A DNA stretch of 36,494 nt, taken from positions 1 through 36,494 of the forward strand of contig SVQE01000025.1 of assembly GCA_015065505.1 (NCBI GenBank). The letters run 5' to 3'. The stretch is from Oscillospiraceae bacterium. Lineage in GTDB: Bacteria; Bacillota; Clostridia; Oscillospirales; Acutalibacteraceae. Made by a program: the position numbers and the translations under genes. Shown piece by piece: positions 23,401-30,931 of the stretch (positions are counted from its first letter, which is position 1; every line of letters begins with the position of its first letter). The notes beneath the pieces were generated by a model, which did not search any database, was not told the origin of the DNA, and worked only from the letters and a program-made list of their open reading frames with translations.

Positions 23401-25375
23401 AACGGGAACCGTGATGAATAAGGACAGCAAATTCGTTGCGGGGCGCGCATATTCCGTGCTCATTCCTGTTTTTGCAGCCGATAAATATATTTTTGCAAAC
23501 TACGGCGATTTGCTATCGGCTGTAAACGCAACAATCGACGGCAAAAGAGTTTCGGTCAGAAGATATGAGGATAATTCGCTTGATGGTGTTATCGGCGTTT
23601 ACTGCTATTTCGGCGAATGCGATGATTCGGTTGTAAATGAGGTTAAGCTTAACAATGTTTCAGTGCCCGTTGCAGGACAGACTCCGAAATACACGGGCGA
23701 TGTTATGGGCACGGGTTATGTGAGAATGGCAGCTAATCTTCAAAACTGGCAGGTTCAGGGAATGAATTGGCGCAATCATGTTAAAGATTATATACTTGAT
23801 AAAACCGATATCATAGAACCAAACGGAGTTTATATCTGCCATATTGAGCTTGTTGCTCAGGACGGCTACACCTTTGATAACAAAACAAAGGCTTCCGTAA
23901 ACGGAAAAAAAGCAAATGTTGTAGAGCAAACTGCAACAACAATAAAAATTGAATGCACATTTTTGCCACAGATTCAGGTTATGGATACAATTTCCGTCTC
24001 CAATATCAAGGAGCCCGTTGTCGGCTCAAAGCCCGAATATGATATAACACTTCCGAAGGATGCCGTTTACACACTTGATACAAGCTTCAACAATGAGTAC
24101 ACGGTTAACGGCATTATGTGGGGAACTGTTACAAACGGAAATCCCTCATCGTTCTCACGAATTGCAAAAACAGATAAATTCGTCAGCGGCAAGCAATATG
24201 CAATTTCCCTTGACCTCTATCCGAAGGAGCTGGACGGACAGCCTGTTTCGAAATTTGACAGAAGCAATCCCCCAACCGTTATTTTCAACGGCGAGGTTAT
24301 AACACCTTCATTGCTTGATGTCACATACGGCGGTTCAAGCGCTTCATTAATCTATGTCTTCCCCACCCTGCATTCTCACAGCTACTCCTGGGTTAAGGCT
24401 GAGAACTCACACTATAAGGAATGTTCCTGCGGTGAGAAGAAGGATATCGGCGTTCACGTTTACGATAACGATAAGGACACAACCTGCAACACCTGCGGAT
24501 ATGTGAGAACCATTAAAGATACTCACTCCCACAGCTACACAACGCTTAAGCACAACGGCGATTACCACTGGTATGAGTGCTCCTGCGGAAACAAGGTATC
24601 ATTTGAAGAGCATATCTATTCAAACGATAAGGACGCAACCTGCAATGTCTGCGGCTTTGACAGATACCACACTCATTCCTACGATACTAAAAAATCAAAC
24701 AGCACTCAGCATTGGTACGAATGCTCCTGCGGTGCGAAAAAGGATATAGAAAAACACGAATATCTGGAAATCAACTCCTGTGCAACCTTATCAAAGAACG
24801 GCAAGATAAGCAAGCGCTGCGCGGTGTGCGGCTATCAGCCTGCCGACACGGTAATCTATATGCCCAAGACCTTTACTCTTTCAAAGAGCTCGTTTACCTA
24901 TGACGGTAAGGCGCACAAGCCGACTGTTACGGTTAAGGACAGCAAGGGCAAGGTTATTGATAAGAGCAACTACCTCCTTGAATATTCAAAGGGCAGAAAG
25001 GATGTTGGCTCCTACACGGTTAAGGTTATCTTTGACGGCGATAAGTACTACGGCACTAAAAAGCTCACCTTCAAGATTAATCCGAAAGCAACCGAGCTTT
25101 CAAGCCTCAGCGCCAAATCAAAGGGCTTTACTGCAAAGTGGAAAAAGCAAACAACTCAGACTACGGGCTACGAAATTCAGTATGCAACGGATTCAAAATT
25201 CACGAAGAACAAGAAAACCGTAACCGTTAAGAGCAACAAAACCACAAGCAAGGCAGCAAGCAGCCTCAAAGGAAAAACAAAATACTATGTAAGAATAAGG
25301 ACCTATAAAACGGTGAACAAAACAAAGTATTATTCCTCGTGGTCAAAATTCAAAACCGTTACAACCAAAAAGTAA
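20468..25375 (+). CDS. Giant secreted Cys-rich protein with MBG-like and FN3 C-terminus
   Basis: 1635 residues from the ATG at 20468 (MKKKLFSLLLAAMMV), RBS AAAGGA; the track start at 20441 is not supported. A signal peptide ends near YAS. Residues about 35-320 hold about 62 cysteines by hand count, arranged as reiterated C-x2-C and C-x2-C-G-x-C units (CEDCGTC, CDDCGLC, CDQCGTC, CMECGDC). Next come an Ig-like region, long beta-rich modules, scattered CxxC pairs (VICLQCGG, KKCDKCGL, TYCSICG), and three tandem HSHSY-type modules with ECSCG (about 1300-1460). The end is an MBG-like module (FTYDGKAHKPTVTVKD) and FN3. An extracellular metal- or disulfide-stabilised binding protein is likely; the ligand is unknown. 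No sortase motif. Confidence 0.85.
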   Translation: MKKKLFSLLLAAMMVISVAPLQPFAAYASDREDAVTCPLCGHERWGNWLCEECGICSEEADTDCFVESHCEDCGTCLALEGIFCSECHSCEGCMIGNEDHCSECYECYNGDSDSLCWLCRVGPCCRDICDDCGLCEYCQESIHAHCPECYSCFQTVDYCLDTGTTYHCENECIICDQCGTCLYEEGIDLCEDCNLCPDCCRENAEAEGCSCGEYCIESSDWFEHICENCGVPFCDTPQCEICELCINCCEENSECDDGMCVEDPDYEDHFCMECGDCFHIVNQCETCSENNEMRCETCCAKLVKEAGCTCDDQCISQPGFENHLKTEHSSTYIKNHGATPESRWDYDATYHWLNCSYCDLESHRTKKAAHDFDKYGNCKICGASNSSAMVIMQQPKDANSAVPDYNSISAEDKYHESNLSVRFYTAVYSVSKVSYQWYQKAGSGSWVALKDDVDKIGNVTYPIVSGAKTATLKICPPVDACYTDYSYKCVITNTKGNKIETKTARLFASHIYDKAEWVGAHKGQIKLANGKTVHIYEDKGHTMACHGDGCEAVKKKVYRHRYGYTAGKDSKEIVTDEKGGKWWVRTCKDCGFKKYLVQHDHDFHNAEVDFTYDSYSQHKLICTYNGISGSCEETTLEPHAWTNWQNVGTPWTNNEGVGAAYRSCVVCSHWSKDYQYRYVDGTFKKTQWTKKNDLVYVQYGTATSDIVVNGDNIDIIFSPSDYEKTNLIKKANPYCYGWKVYYTPKKSHMDDKTDIDVTKYFTFTEAYQGSKYKVSCNITTNFSGYKGGGVFSFIPKISNDNCKHTGATETVLKTDPVCVKNGYTGNVICLQCGGVKEYGHVIPGSDTHTGNLTVIPGSAKTGDCYNYGHEADKKCDKCGLRVPGKITPKVHKEVVKDAKAATLTEPGYSGDTYCSICGILVKTGKEIPQLSNEIKTVELFHLNAPKENASPDYDVTKPENVKYGTKLSQYPIIWRDETTGTVMNKDSKFVAGRAYSVLIPVFAADKYIFANYGDLLSAVNATIDGKRVSVRRYEDNSLDGVIGVYCYFGECDDSVVNEVKLNNVSVPVAGQTPKYTGDVMGTGYVRMAANLQNWQVQGMNWRNHVKDYILDKTDIIEPNGVYICHIELVAQDGYTFDNKTKASVNGKKANVVEQTATTIKIECTFLPQIQVMDTISVSNIKEPVVGSKPEYDITLPKDAVYTLDTSFNNEYTVNGIMWGTVTNGNPSSFSRIAKTDKFVSGKQYAISLDLYPKELDGQPVSKFDRSNPPTVIFNGEVITPSLLDVTYGGSSASLIYVFPTLHSHSYSWVKAENSHYKECSCGEKKDIGVHVYDNDKDTTCNTCGYVRTIKDTHSHSYTTLKHNGDYHWYECSCGNKVSFEEHIYSNDKDATCNVCGFDRYHTHSYDTKKSNSTQHWYECSCGAKKDIEKHEYLEINSCATLSKNGKISKRCAVCGYQPADTVIYMPKTFTLSKSSFTYDGKAHKPTVTVKDSKGKVIDKSNYLLEYSKGRKDVGSYTVKVIFDGDKYYGTKKLTFKINPKATELSSLSAKSKGFTAKWKKQTTQTTGYEIQYATDSKFTKNKKTVTVKSNKTTSKAASSLKGKTKYYVRIRTYKTVNKTKYYSSWSKFKTVTTKK

Positions 25376-25390
25376 AGCTAACAGGCATAA

Positions 25391-25422
25391 AAAATAAGCA
25401 TCGATTTCTCGATGCTTATTTT
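25391..25422. terminator. Bidirectional terminator
   Basis: A perfect 14-bp stem AAAATAAGCATCGA / TCGATGCTTATTTT with a TTTC loop and A/T tracts on both sides, placed between the convergent Cys-rich protein and LRR protein genes. Confidence 0.9.
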
Positions 25423-25433
25423 TTTATTTTAAA

Positions 25434-27287
25434 CTATTTCCAGGTTCTTGTTGACCTGATTGCAGACCAGGCTGAATATTCCTTCTTGCCGTTTACGGTT
25501 TTATAACCTCTTACTCTGAAGAAATATTCTTTTTCAGCCTCAAGCTTTTCAACCTTAATGGTTGTATCATCGCCTTTGGATTCAACTGTTTTATTATCCT
25601 TATCAAAGGCATTGTTTGTTGCATACTCAAGCTCATAGCCCTCGTATTCCTCCGAAGCCTTATAGCTTACTGTGAAGGATTTAACGCCCGGATAAATAGT
25701 TGAGAAGAGAACTGTTTTACGAGCTTCGCCGTAGTAAACAGGAACCTTCTTGCTGAACAAGCCGTTATTGTATTCGGGAATCCAGTTCTGACCGAGGTCG
25801 CAGGTTTCCTTGAACTTTTCTTCCTTTTCCTGAACGAAAACTTCGTTAAGACCTGTAAGCTCTTTTGTGTCCTCATCCTTATAAACAGCTTCCCACATCA
25901 GGTGGTGACCTATTTCCTTAACAGATGAAGGAATATAGATATAATCAAGCCCTCTGAGGTGATAGAAAGCATCCGAACCGATTGTTGTAACTCCATCGGG
26001 AATTGAATGATAGAACTCTGTTATCTGAGGAAGCGCATCGTTATAGAAGGTTCCCTCAATCGGGGTTTCGGTTTTATAAGTGTAGATATGCTTTAATTCT
26101 TCATCCTTGAATATTGCCTGATTATCGATTACGGTAACGCCCTCAGGAATATACAAATCGGTTAAGTTTGAATATGCAAATGCAAGCTGACCGATTTTTG
26201 TAACCGTTGAAGGAATAACATAGGTTCTTGTTTTCAGGTTGTAATCATCGAAGAAATCCGAATCATATTTTGCAGTTGTTCCCCAGAGCTCCCACATATA
26301 TCTGGGATTATCTTTGGTGCTGTCGTCCTCTTCAAGCTCTGAATGGAATGCCCAGTAGTATTCCGACTGCTTTGAAGGACATGCTTTACCGTCCTTACCG
26401 GGGCATTTATAATCCTCGGGGAAGCCTTCGGGTGCTACGGCATTGGTTTCGGTTTTATACTTTTCTGCGCCTTCACCGTCGTATTTTCTGCCGCATGCTT
26501 CGCATTCCCATTCAAGATGAGCAAAGCCCTCTTTCAGACGGCGTGTTCTGTCGTAATCAATGGGATAAAGAATGATTTCGGTTTTATCCTTGTTGTAAAG
26601 AACACCGTCTATATCGCAGTAATACGGGTTTTCATCATCAACATCAACATACTGAAGGTTCCAGCATGAATAGATTGATTTGCCGTCAATGCGTTTAACA
26701 TCCTTGCCGATGTTGATTCTTTCAATAGAGCTGTCGCAGTTGAATGCATAATCGTGAAGCTCGGTTATCGGCTTTGTTTTATCCCTTGTTCCGTCGCTGT
26801 TGATATAATAGTCAACCGTTACTTCTCTTATGTTTCCCGGGTTAACATATGAAACAAGCTCAAATCCGCCCTTATCCACCGCCGAGAAGGTGTATTCAGT
26901 TGTTTTAAGCGCTCTCACCGAGAAGAAAATACTAAGTGAAATTGCAACAAGAAGAATTAAAACAACAGCAATTTTTGATTTCTTTGCATTGGCATAGGAA
27001 TGATTGATTTTCGGTGCCTGAAGTCCTTCAATCTGATAGGTCCAGATTTCGTCCTCGGGAATGTCGAGAGTATATTCGGGAGCCTGCTCAGCCATTTCCT
27101 TGGCTTCCTTAGCTAAGAAATCGCCGTCCTCTTCAGATTTAACCTCAGCGCTTTCCTCTTCCTGCTCCTCGGCAGCTTCTTCTGCCTTAATCTCTTCGGC
27201 TTCCTGAGCCATTTCTTCAAGCTCGTTTTCATTCACAGATGCAGTGAATTCATTTTCCTGAAGGTTATCCTTTTCCTTCTTACTCAT
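25434..27287 (-). CDS. Membrane-anchored BspA-like LRR protein with rubredoxin-like insert and FN3
   Basis: 617 residues. The N-terminal 100 residues are cytoplasmic and strongly acidic (EEIKAEEAAEEQEEESAE). A single membrane helix follows (about 105-125, IAVVLILLVAISLSIFFSV), leaving the rest outside. LRR_5/BspA-type repeats are seen at ELHDYAFN, VKRIDGKSIYSC, STVTKIGQLAFAYSNLTDLY and DGVTTIGSDAFYHLRGLDYI. Between the second and third lies a Cys insert (ECEACGRKYD, later PEDYKCPGKDGKACP) like a rubredoxin. The C-terminus is an FN3 domain similar to those of the two secreted proteins. The start overlaps the transporter stop (ATGA), so the two are made together; a surface sensing or binding partner of the transporter is inferred. 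Confidence 0.85.
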   Translation of the reverse strand: MSKKEKDNLQENEFTASVNENELEEMAQEAEEIKAEEAAEEQEEESAEVKSEEDGDFLAKEAKEMAEQAPEYTLDIPEDEIWTYQIEGLQAPKINHSYANAKKSKIAVVLILLVAISLSIFFSVRALKTTEYTFSAVDKGGFELVSYVNPGNIREVTVDYYINSDGTRDKTKPITELHDYAFNCDSSIERINIGKDVKRIDGKSIYSCWNLQYVDVDDENPYYCDIDGVLYNKDKTEIILYPIDYDRTRRLKEGFAHLEWECEACGRKYDGEGAEKYKTETNAVAPEGFPEDYKCPGKDGKACPSKQSEYYWAFHSELEEDDSTKDNPRYMWELWGTTAKYDSDFFDDYNLKTRTYVIPSTVTKIGQLAFAYSNLTDLYIPEGVTVIDNQAIFKDEELKHIYTYKTETPIEGTFYNDALPQITEFYHSIPDGVTTIGSDAFYHLRGLDYIYIPSSVKEIGHHLMWEAVYKDEDTKELTGLNEVFVQEKEEKFKETCDLGQNWIPEYNNGLFSKKVPVYYGEARKTVLFSTIYPGVKSFTVSYKASEEYEGYELEYATNNAFDKDNKTVESKGDDTTIKVEKLEAEKEYFFRVRGYKTVNGKKEYSAWSAIRSTRTWK

Positions 27288-29077
27288 GCCGTCACCTCCA
27301 CTTCCTCATTTGCAGTTTCGGTGATTTCAGCAGAAGCGTCTGTTTCGCCTGCCTTTTTCTGTTCAAGCTGCTTTCTTGTTACTTCCTCACGGCGGCGAAG
27401 AACTTCCATAACCTTGTTTTGCTTATCGTCATCGTAATCCCAGAAGAAATACGGAATTGACATAAGAACATAACCTATAATATCCATGATAATCGGAATA
27501 ACGATTATATTTCTTCTTGATTCATCAATAAACAGAACGTCGAAGTTCGAGTTGAATCCGCCTCTGAGCATAAGCAGAGGAATAATAAGTCCTACAAAGG
27601 TTGTAATCGGTCCTGTAAACCAGCCGAATACGCCCGAGAAGTTTTCAAGACGCTCGCCCGAGAGATACATCTGATAGTCGGAAATACGGATATCCATATC
27701 GTGACCGACCGAAACAGGCACCGTTTTGCACATTTCCATAAGGAATAGCATAATAACCGATATAATACCGCACGTTCGTAAATCGCAGAACCAATATGCC
27801 AGAACGATTATCGTATATCCGATTGCCCTTGAATATTCATGGAAAATCATTATCTGTTTATACGAGAACCGTTTTATGAAGTACGGCGTTAAGAAATCGG
27901 GCGGTGTTCCCGCGAATGAAACAAGCGCAACAATCAAGCTGTATGCAAGTCCGCTCAGACGGAAGGTGTAAAGATAAAGAATGGTTGTGAATGCAAGCAT
28001 TCCGTTTCCGAGAGAGTCGAGCAGTCCGACGATGGTAAGCGTCCATTTATACTTATTACGCATAACGCCGAACATACCGTCCCAAATCTTGATGTTAACC
28101 TTTGCTTCAAGGGGCGGCTGCGGAATACGCTCTTTGATTCTGCCTGCAAGAATAACCGTAAGCGTTGATGAAACGAAGAAGATAATCGGAATAATCCATT
28201 TGAAAACTGCAATATCAGCCCAGTTATCCTTGGTCATACCGATGAATACGGGAACAAAGATTGCAAGAATTGAATGGAAAATATGCGAAAGCTTAATCGG
28301 ATATGTTCTTACAAGTATTCTTTCGCGCGGGTTCGGCGAAATATTCTGAGCGCACATTTCAAGGCTGTTACCAAAGCCGTATACGCAGTAAATCGCAAAC
28401 AGAAGGTTTGCAACCCAAACTCTTGTTACTTCGTCATCTTTAAAGATTTCGTAAAGCGGAAGCCAACCGATTAGTATAACCATTACGTTCATCGGGATAT
28501 AATCGCAGTAAAGCGCATACTTATATCTTCCGAATTTCGGGATGAGCTTCTTTCTCCAGAAGATGTTACGCGCGCCCTTCCAGCCCGAGTTAAGAATAAA
28601 GGTACCCAGTATCTTAATCGACGAGGCGGCGGTTATTCCCCTGAAGGAATTCAGCGTTGCTACTAACGAATTGGTTGGGTCAAGAATTCTGTCGAACGGA
28701 AGAACTATCATAAGAATACCGAGTATCGCCGACCCGATATAAACTGCGTATAGTTTCCGTTCCGTCTTTTTCGGCAGGAAGCCGAGGTTGTCTGAAACAA
28801 TCCACCAAAGAATTGCCCAGAGGTATCCGAGAGGCATATTTATAAGTCCGATAACAGAATATGTTATGTACGGAAGCTTATAGTGATACATCATCAGGTA
28901 GCAGCCTGCGCCAAAGCCTATGTATTCAAGGATTTTGGAACCTGCATAGTTACTTCCTGAGCCTATCCAGATATCAAAGTATTCCCTGTATGGAACATAC
29001 TTGCCCTTGGCAGGCTTGTTCCAATGGGTTTTGATGTCGGTGAAGAGAGCCTTCACCTTGTTTCCTTTTTCTGCCAT
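27284..29077 (-). CDS. MFS/GPH-like 12-TM transporter
   Basis: 597 residues with about 12 hydrophobic segments. The early stretch YVPYREYFDIWIGSGSNYAG and KFGRYKYALYCDYIP resemble the glycoside-pentoside-hexuronide/MFS_2 branch, where a cation-coupled sugar is the usual substrate. The length is above the usual 450-500 because of extended loops and an acidic C-terminal tail (TDASAEITETANEEVEV). The start at 29077 has GAGGAG seven bases upstream. Its last codons overlap the LRR protein start. Substrate and direction are not determinable from the sequence. Without a search, assignment to MFS_2 rather than another MFS branch is moderate. Confidence 0.75.
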   Translation of the reverse strand: MAEKGNKVKALFTDIKTHWNKPAKGKYVPYREYFDIWIGSGSNYAGSKILEYIGFGAGCYLMMYHYKLPYITYSVIGLINMPLGYLWAILWWIVSDNLGFLPKKTERKLYAVYIGSAILGILMIVLPFDRILDPTNSLVATLNSFRGITAASSIKILGTFILNSGWKGARNIFWRKKLIPKFGRYKYALYCDYIPMNVMVILIGWLPLYEIFKDDEVTRVWVANLLFAIYCVYGFGNSLEMCAQNISPNPRERILVRTYPIKLSHIFHSILAIFVPVFIGMTKDNWADIAVFKWIIPIIFFVSSTLTVILAGRIKERIPQPPLEAKVNIKIWDGMFGVMRNKYKWTLTIVGLLDSLGNGMLAFTTILYLYTFRLSGLAYSLIVALVSFAGTPPDFLTPYFIKRFSYKQIMIFHEYSRAIGYTIIVLAYWFCDLRTCGIISVIMLFLMEMCKTVPVSVGHDMDIRISDYQMYLSGERLENFSGVFGWFTGPITTFVGLIIPLLMLRGGFNSNFDVLFIDESRRNIIVIPIIMDIIGYVLMSIPYFFWDYDDDKQNKVMEVLRRREEVTRKQLEQKKAGETDASAEITETANEEVEVTA

Positions 29078-29167
29078 AAATTCACTCCTCGTAATTTATT
29101 CATAATTATAATATCATACTTTAATACAAAATGCACTAATAATTTTCATATTATTCAAATTATTTTG

Positions 29168-29830
29168 TTAAAAATTATTACCATTAAAGTCAACTATGGT
29201 TATTTCATCCTCAAACTCGTTGTTTTTTGCACAGCACGAAAGCATATAATCACCGATTTTGCTCTCATAAAACAAAAGATTTTTATAGTGTGCTTTATTA
29301 TTATAAAGCTCAATTTCAATATCCCTCGGATGAATTGAAAGCCCCTTTCCGCAGTATTTCATATAGCTTTCCTTGAGCGTCCAGAAGCGGATAAAGCTTT
29401 GCTTTTTAGCGTTTTCATCATCGGTGGATTCAATTATTTCAAGTTCCTTTTCGGTGAAAATTCTTTTTGCAATCTTCATATCGGCGCTGAAAATATTTTC
29501 AATATCAATGCCGACCTCATTTTCGGAAACGGCGCACGCGGCATATTTGCCCGAATGCGAAAGATTGAAAAACATTTCATTATTCTTAAGATAGGGCTTG
29601 CCGTTTTCGCCATAGCATAATTCTGCGTTTTTATAATCAACATTGAAATCGTTAAGCGCATTAATCAAAAGCAGCTCTGCGCCGAGGGACAGCCTTTTAT
29701 CCTTATCAAATCTCAGCTTTTCAATCTTCTGCTGTCTTTCGCGCTTTACGCAGGAGAAAAGCTTATTAAAAAGCGCTTCATCCTTTAACGAATCGCAGTC
29801 AGCAACATATATTTTTGTTTTAAAGCTCAT
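29168..29830 (-). CDS. 4'-phosphopantetheinyl transferase (Sfp type)
   Basis: 220 residues, the normal length of two-domain Sfp/AcpT-like enzymes that move phosphopantetheine from CoA to a carrier-protein serine. Motifs: GENGKPYL, FFNLSHSGKYAACAV, VGIDIEN (metal-binding Asp/Glu) and FWTLKESYMKYCGKGL with the catalytic Glu/Lys. RBS GGTGG lies six bases upstream of the ATG. No acyl or peptidyl carrier protein is encoded in the window, so the partner lies elsewhere; it could be the fatty-acid ACP or a natural-product synthase. Divergent from the flavodoxin-fold gene and expressed separately. Confidence 0.92.
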   Translation of the reverse strand: MSFKTKIYVADCDSLKDEALFNKLFSCVKRERQQKIEKLRFDKDKRLSLGAELLLINALNDFNVDYKNAELCYGENGKPYLKNNEMFFNLSHSGKYAACAVSENEVGIDIENIFSADMKIAKRIFTEKELEIIESTDDENAKKQSFIRFWTLKESYMKYCGKGLSIHPRDIEIELYNNKAHYKNLLFYESKIGDYMLSCCAKNNEFEDEITIVDFNGNNF

Positions 29831-29853
29831 AATTCACCACCGAAATATAATAA

Positions 29854-29882
29854 TTGAAATTTTTAAGCGTATGTATTATAAT
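29854..29882 (+). promoter_or_regulatory. Promoter of the flavodoxin-fold reductase gene
   Basis: TTGAAA, 17-bp spacer, TATAAT, about 40 bases before the ATG at 29922. It confirms that the ORF-track extension back to 29643 is a shadow of the transferase gene. Confidence 0.75.
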
Positions 29883-29921
29883 GAAATCGACCGATTGAAT
29901 AATTTATATGGGAGTAACGCT

Positions 29922-30539
29922 ATGAAAGTTGTTATTATAAACGGTTCCCCGAGAAAAGAGGGAAACACCTCGTTTGCAATCGATGAAATGCTTCGTGTTT
30001 TCAAAGACGAAAAAGTTGATTACGAGGTTTATCAGATTGGTAATAAAAACATTCGCGGCTGCGTTGCCTGCAATTCGTGTGCAGGAACGGGCAGATGCGT
30101 TTATAACGATGTTGTTAACGAAATCGCAGCTGATTTTGAAGATGCCGACGGACTCATTGTTGCAACGCCCGTATATTATGCAAATGCAAACGCAACCCTT
30201 ATCGCCTGCCTTGACAGACTTTTCTATTCAACGAAGTTTGATAAAACAATGAAGGTTGGCGCAAGCGTTGTCTGCGCAAGAAGGGGCGGTCTTTCCGCAA
30301 CCTATGACCAGCTTAACAAATATTTTTCAATCAGCTCAATGCCGATTGTTTCAAGCAATTACTGGAACAGCATTCACGGCAGAATCCCGGGCGAAGCGCT
30401 TAACGACCCCGAAGGTCTGCAAACAATGCGCCTGCTTGCAAAGAATATGGTTTTCCTTATGCGAAGCATTGAGCTCGGCAAGAAGGAATACGGACTGCCC
30501 AAGAAAGAGCAGAAAATATTTACTCATTTTGTAAGATAA
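29922..30539 (+). CDS. Flavodoxin-fold NAD(P)H:FMN reductase / iron-sulfur flavoprotein-like
   Basis: 205 residues from the ATG at 29922 (MKVVIINGSPRKEGNT) with GGGAG upstream. The phosphate-binding loop NGSPRKEGNT (residues 7-16) and TPVYYANANA are diagnostic of the NADPH-dependent FMN reductase family. CVACNSCAGTGRCV (about 47-60) resembles the cysteine motif of clostridial iron-sulfur flavoproteins, though spacing differs from classical ISF. It probably binds FMN and shuttles electrons or reduces quinones, nitro compounds or disulfides; the physiological substrate is unknown. Monocistronic, followed by a terminator. Confidence 0.88.
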   Translation: MKVVIINGSPRKEGNTSFAIDEMLRVFKDEKVDYEVYQIGNKNIRGCVACNSCAGTGRCVYNDVVNEIAADFEDADGLIVATPVYYANANATLIACLDRLFYSTKFDKTMKVGASVVCARRGGLSATYDQLNKYFSISSMPIVSSNYWNSIHGRIPGEALNDPEGLQTMRLLAKNMVFLMRSIELGKKEYGLPKKEQKIFTHFVR

Positions 30540-30543
30540 TTCA

Positions 30544-30598
30544 TTATAACAAAAAAGCCTTTGCTTCGCAAGAATCAAGGGCTTTTGTTTTGTTATAA
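30544..30598 (+). terminator. Terminator of the flavodoxin-fold gene
   Basis: The core stem AAGCCTTTG / CAAGGGCTT (one G-U) is followed by TTTGTTTTG. It is enclosed by an outer TTATAAC / GTTATAA pair, so the whole hairpin is almost symmetrical. Confidence 0.8.
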
Positions 30599-30847
30599 AT
30601 TGTGATTTGTCGGGGAGTCGGAAATGACACAGGGGGACACACCGCCTGCGGAGGAATGTCCCCCTGTATCATTGGAGACGCAATTCTATCAGCGAACGAC
30701 TGTGGGCGTTCCCTCCACAGCACACGGGGACGTTCCTCCACCGAACCGTTGCCTTTTGAATTGCGTTCGGAGGTGCGTCCCCATGGCGAACGAATAGACG
30801 CATCCTCTTTACTTCAGTTCCGGCAACTCCGCGATAAATCATAATTT
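30597..30847. repeat. MITE-like element, about 250 bp, with imperfect terminal inverted repeats
   Basis: The left end AAATTGTGATTTGTCGGGGA continuing GTCGGAAATGA matches the reverse complement of the right end (AAATTATGATTTATCGCGGA, continuing GTTGCCGGAACTGA). Inside is a second inverted pair TGACACAGGGGGACA / TGTCCCCCTGTATCA (30625-30639, 30657-30671), and CTGTGG / CCACAG and GCAATTC / GAATTGC pairs. It is more GC-rich than its surroundings and non-coding. It fills most of the 392-bp gap between two plus-strand genes. Confidence 0.65.
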
Positions 30848-30906
30848 GCATTAATGCAATATTTTTATTGCATAGCGCAAAAATATATGTTATTGTATAA
30901 TTGCAA
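30846..30906 (+). promoter_or_regulatory. Three operator-like imperfect palindromes over a -10 box
   Basis: TTGCATTAATGCAA (30846), TTGCATAGCGCAAA (30868) and TTGTATAATTGCAA (30893) are 14-bp sites of one pattern spaced 22 and 25 bp apart. The first is a perfect palindrome. The third contains a consensus TATAAT (30896-30901), about 30 bases before the start codon at 30932. No -35 consensus sits 17 bp upstream, which fits a regulated promoter. Confidence 0.5.
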
Positions 30907-30931
30907 AATATTTTTTTAAAGGAGAATAATT

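Noticed and set aside
29643-29921. Upstream 93 codons of the flavodoxin-fold ORF
   Set aside because: They overlap the phosphopantetheinyl transferase gene on the other strand and its 5' region; the gene's own promoter and RBS lie just before the ATG at 29922.
30602-30844. 80-residue plus-strand ORF inside the gap 30540-30931
   Set aside because: It lies wholly within the inverted-repeat element, lacks an RBS, and its composition follows the GC-rich palindromes.
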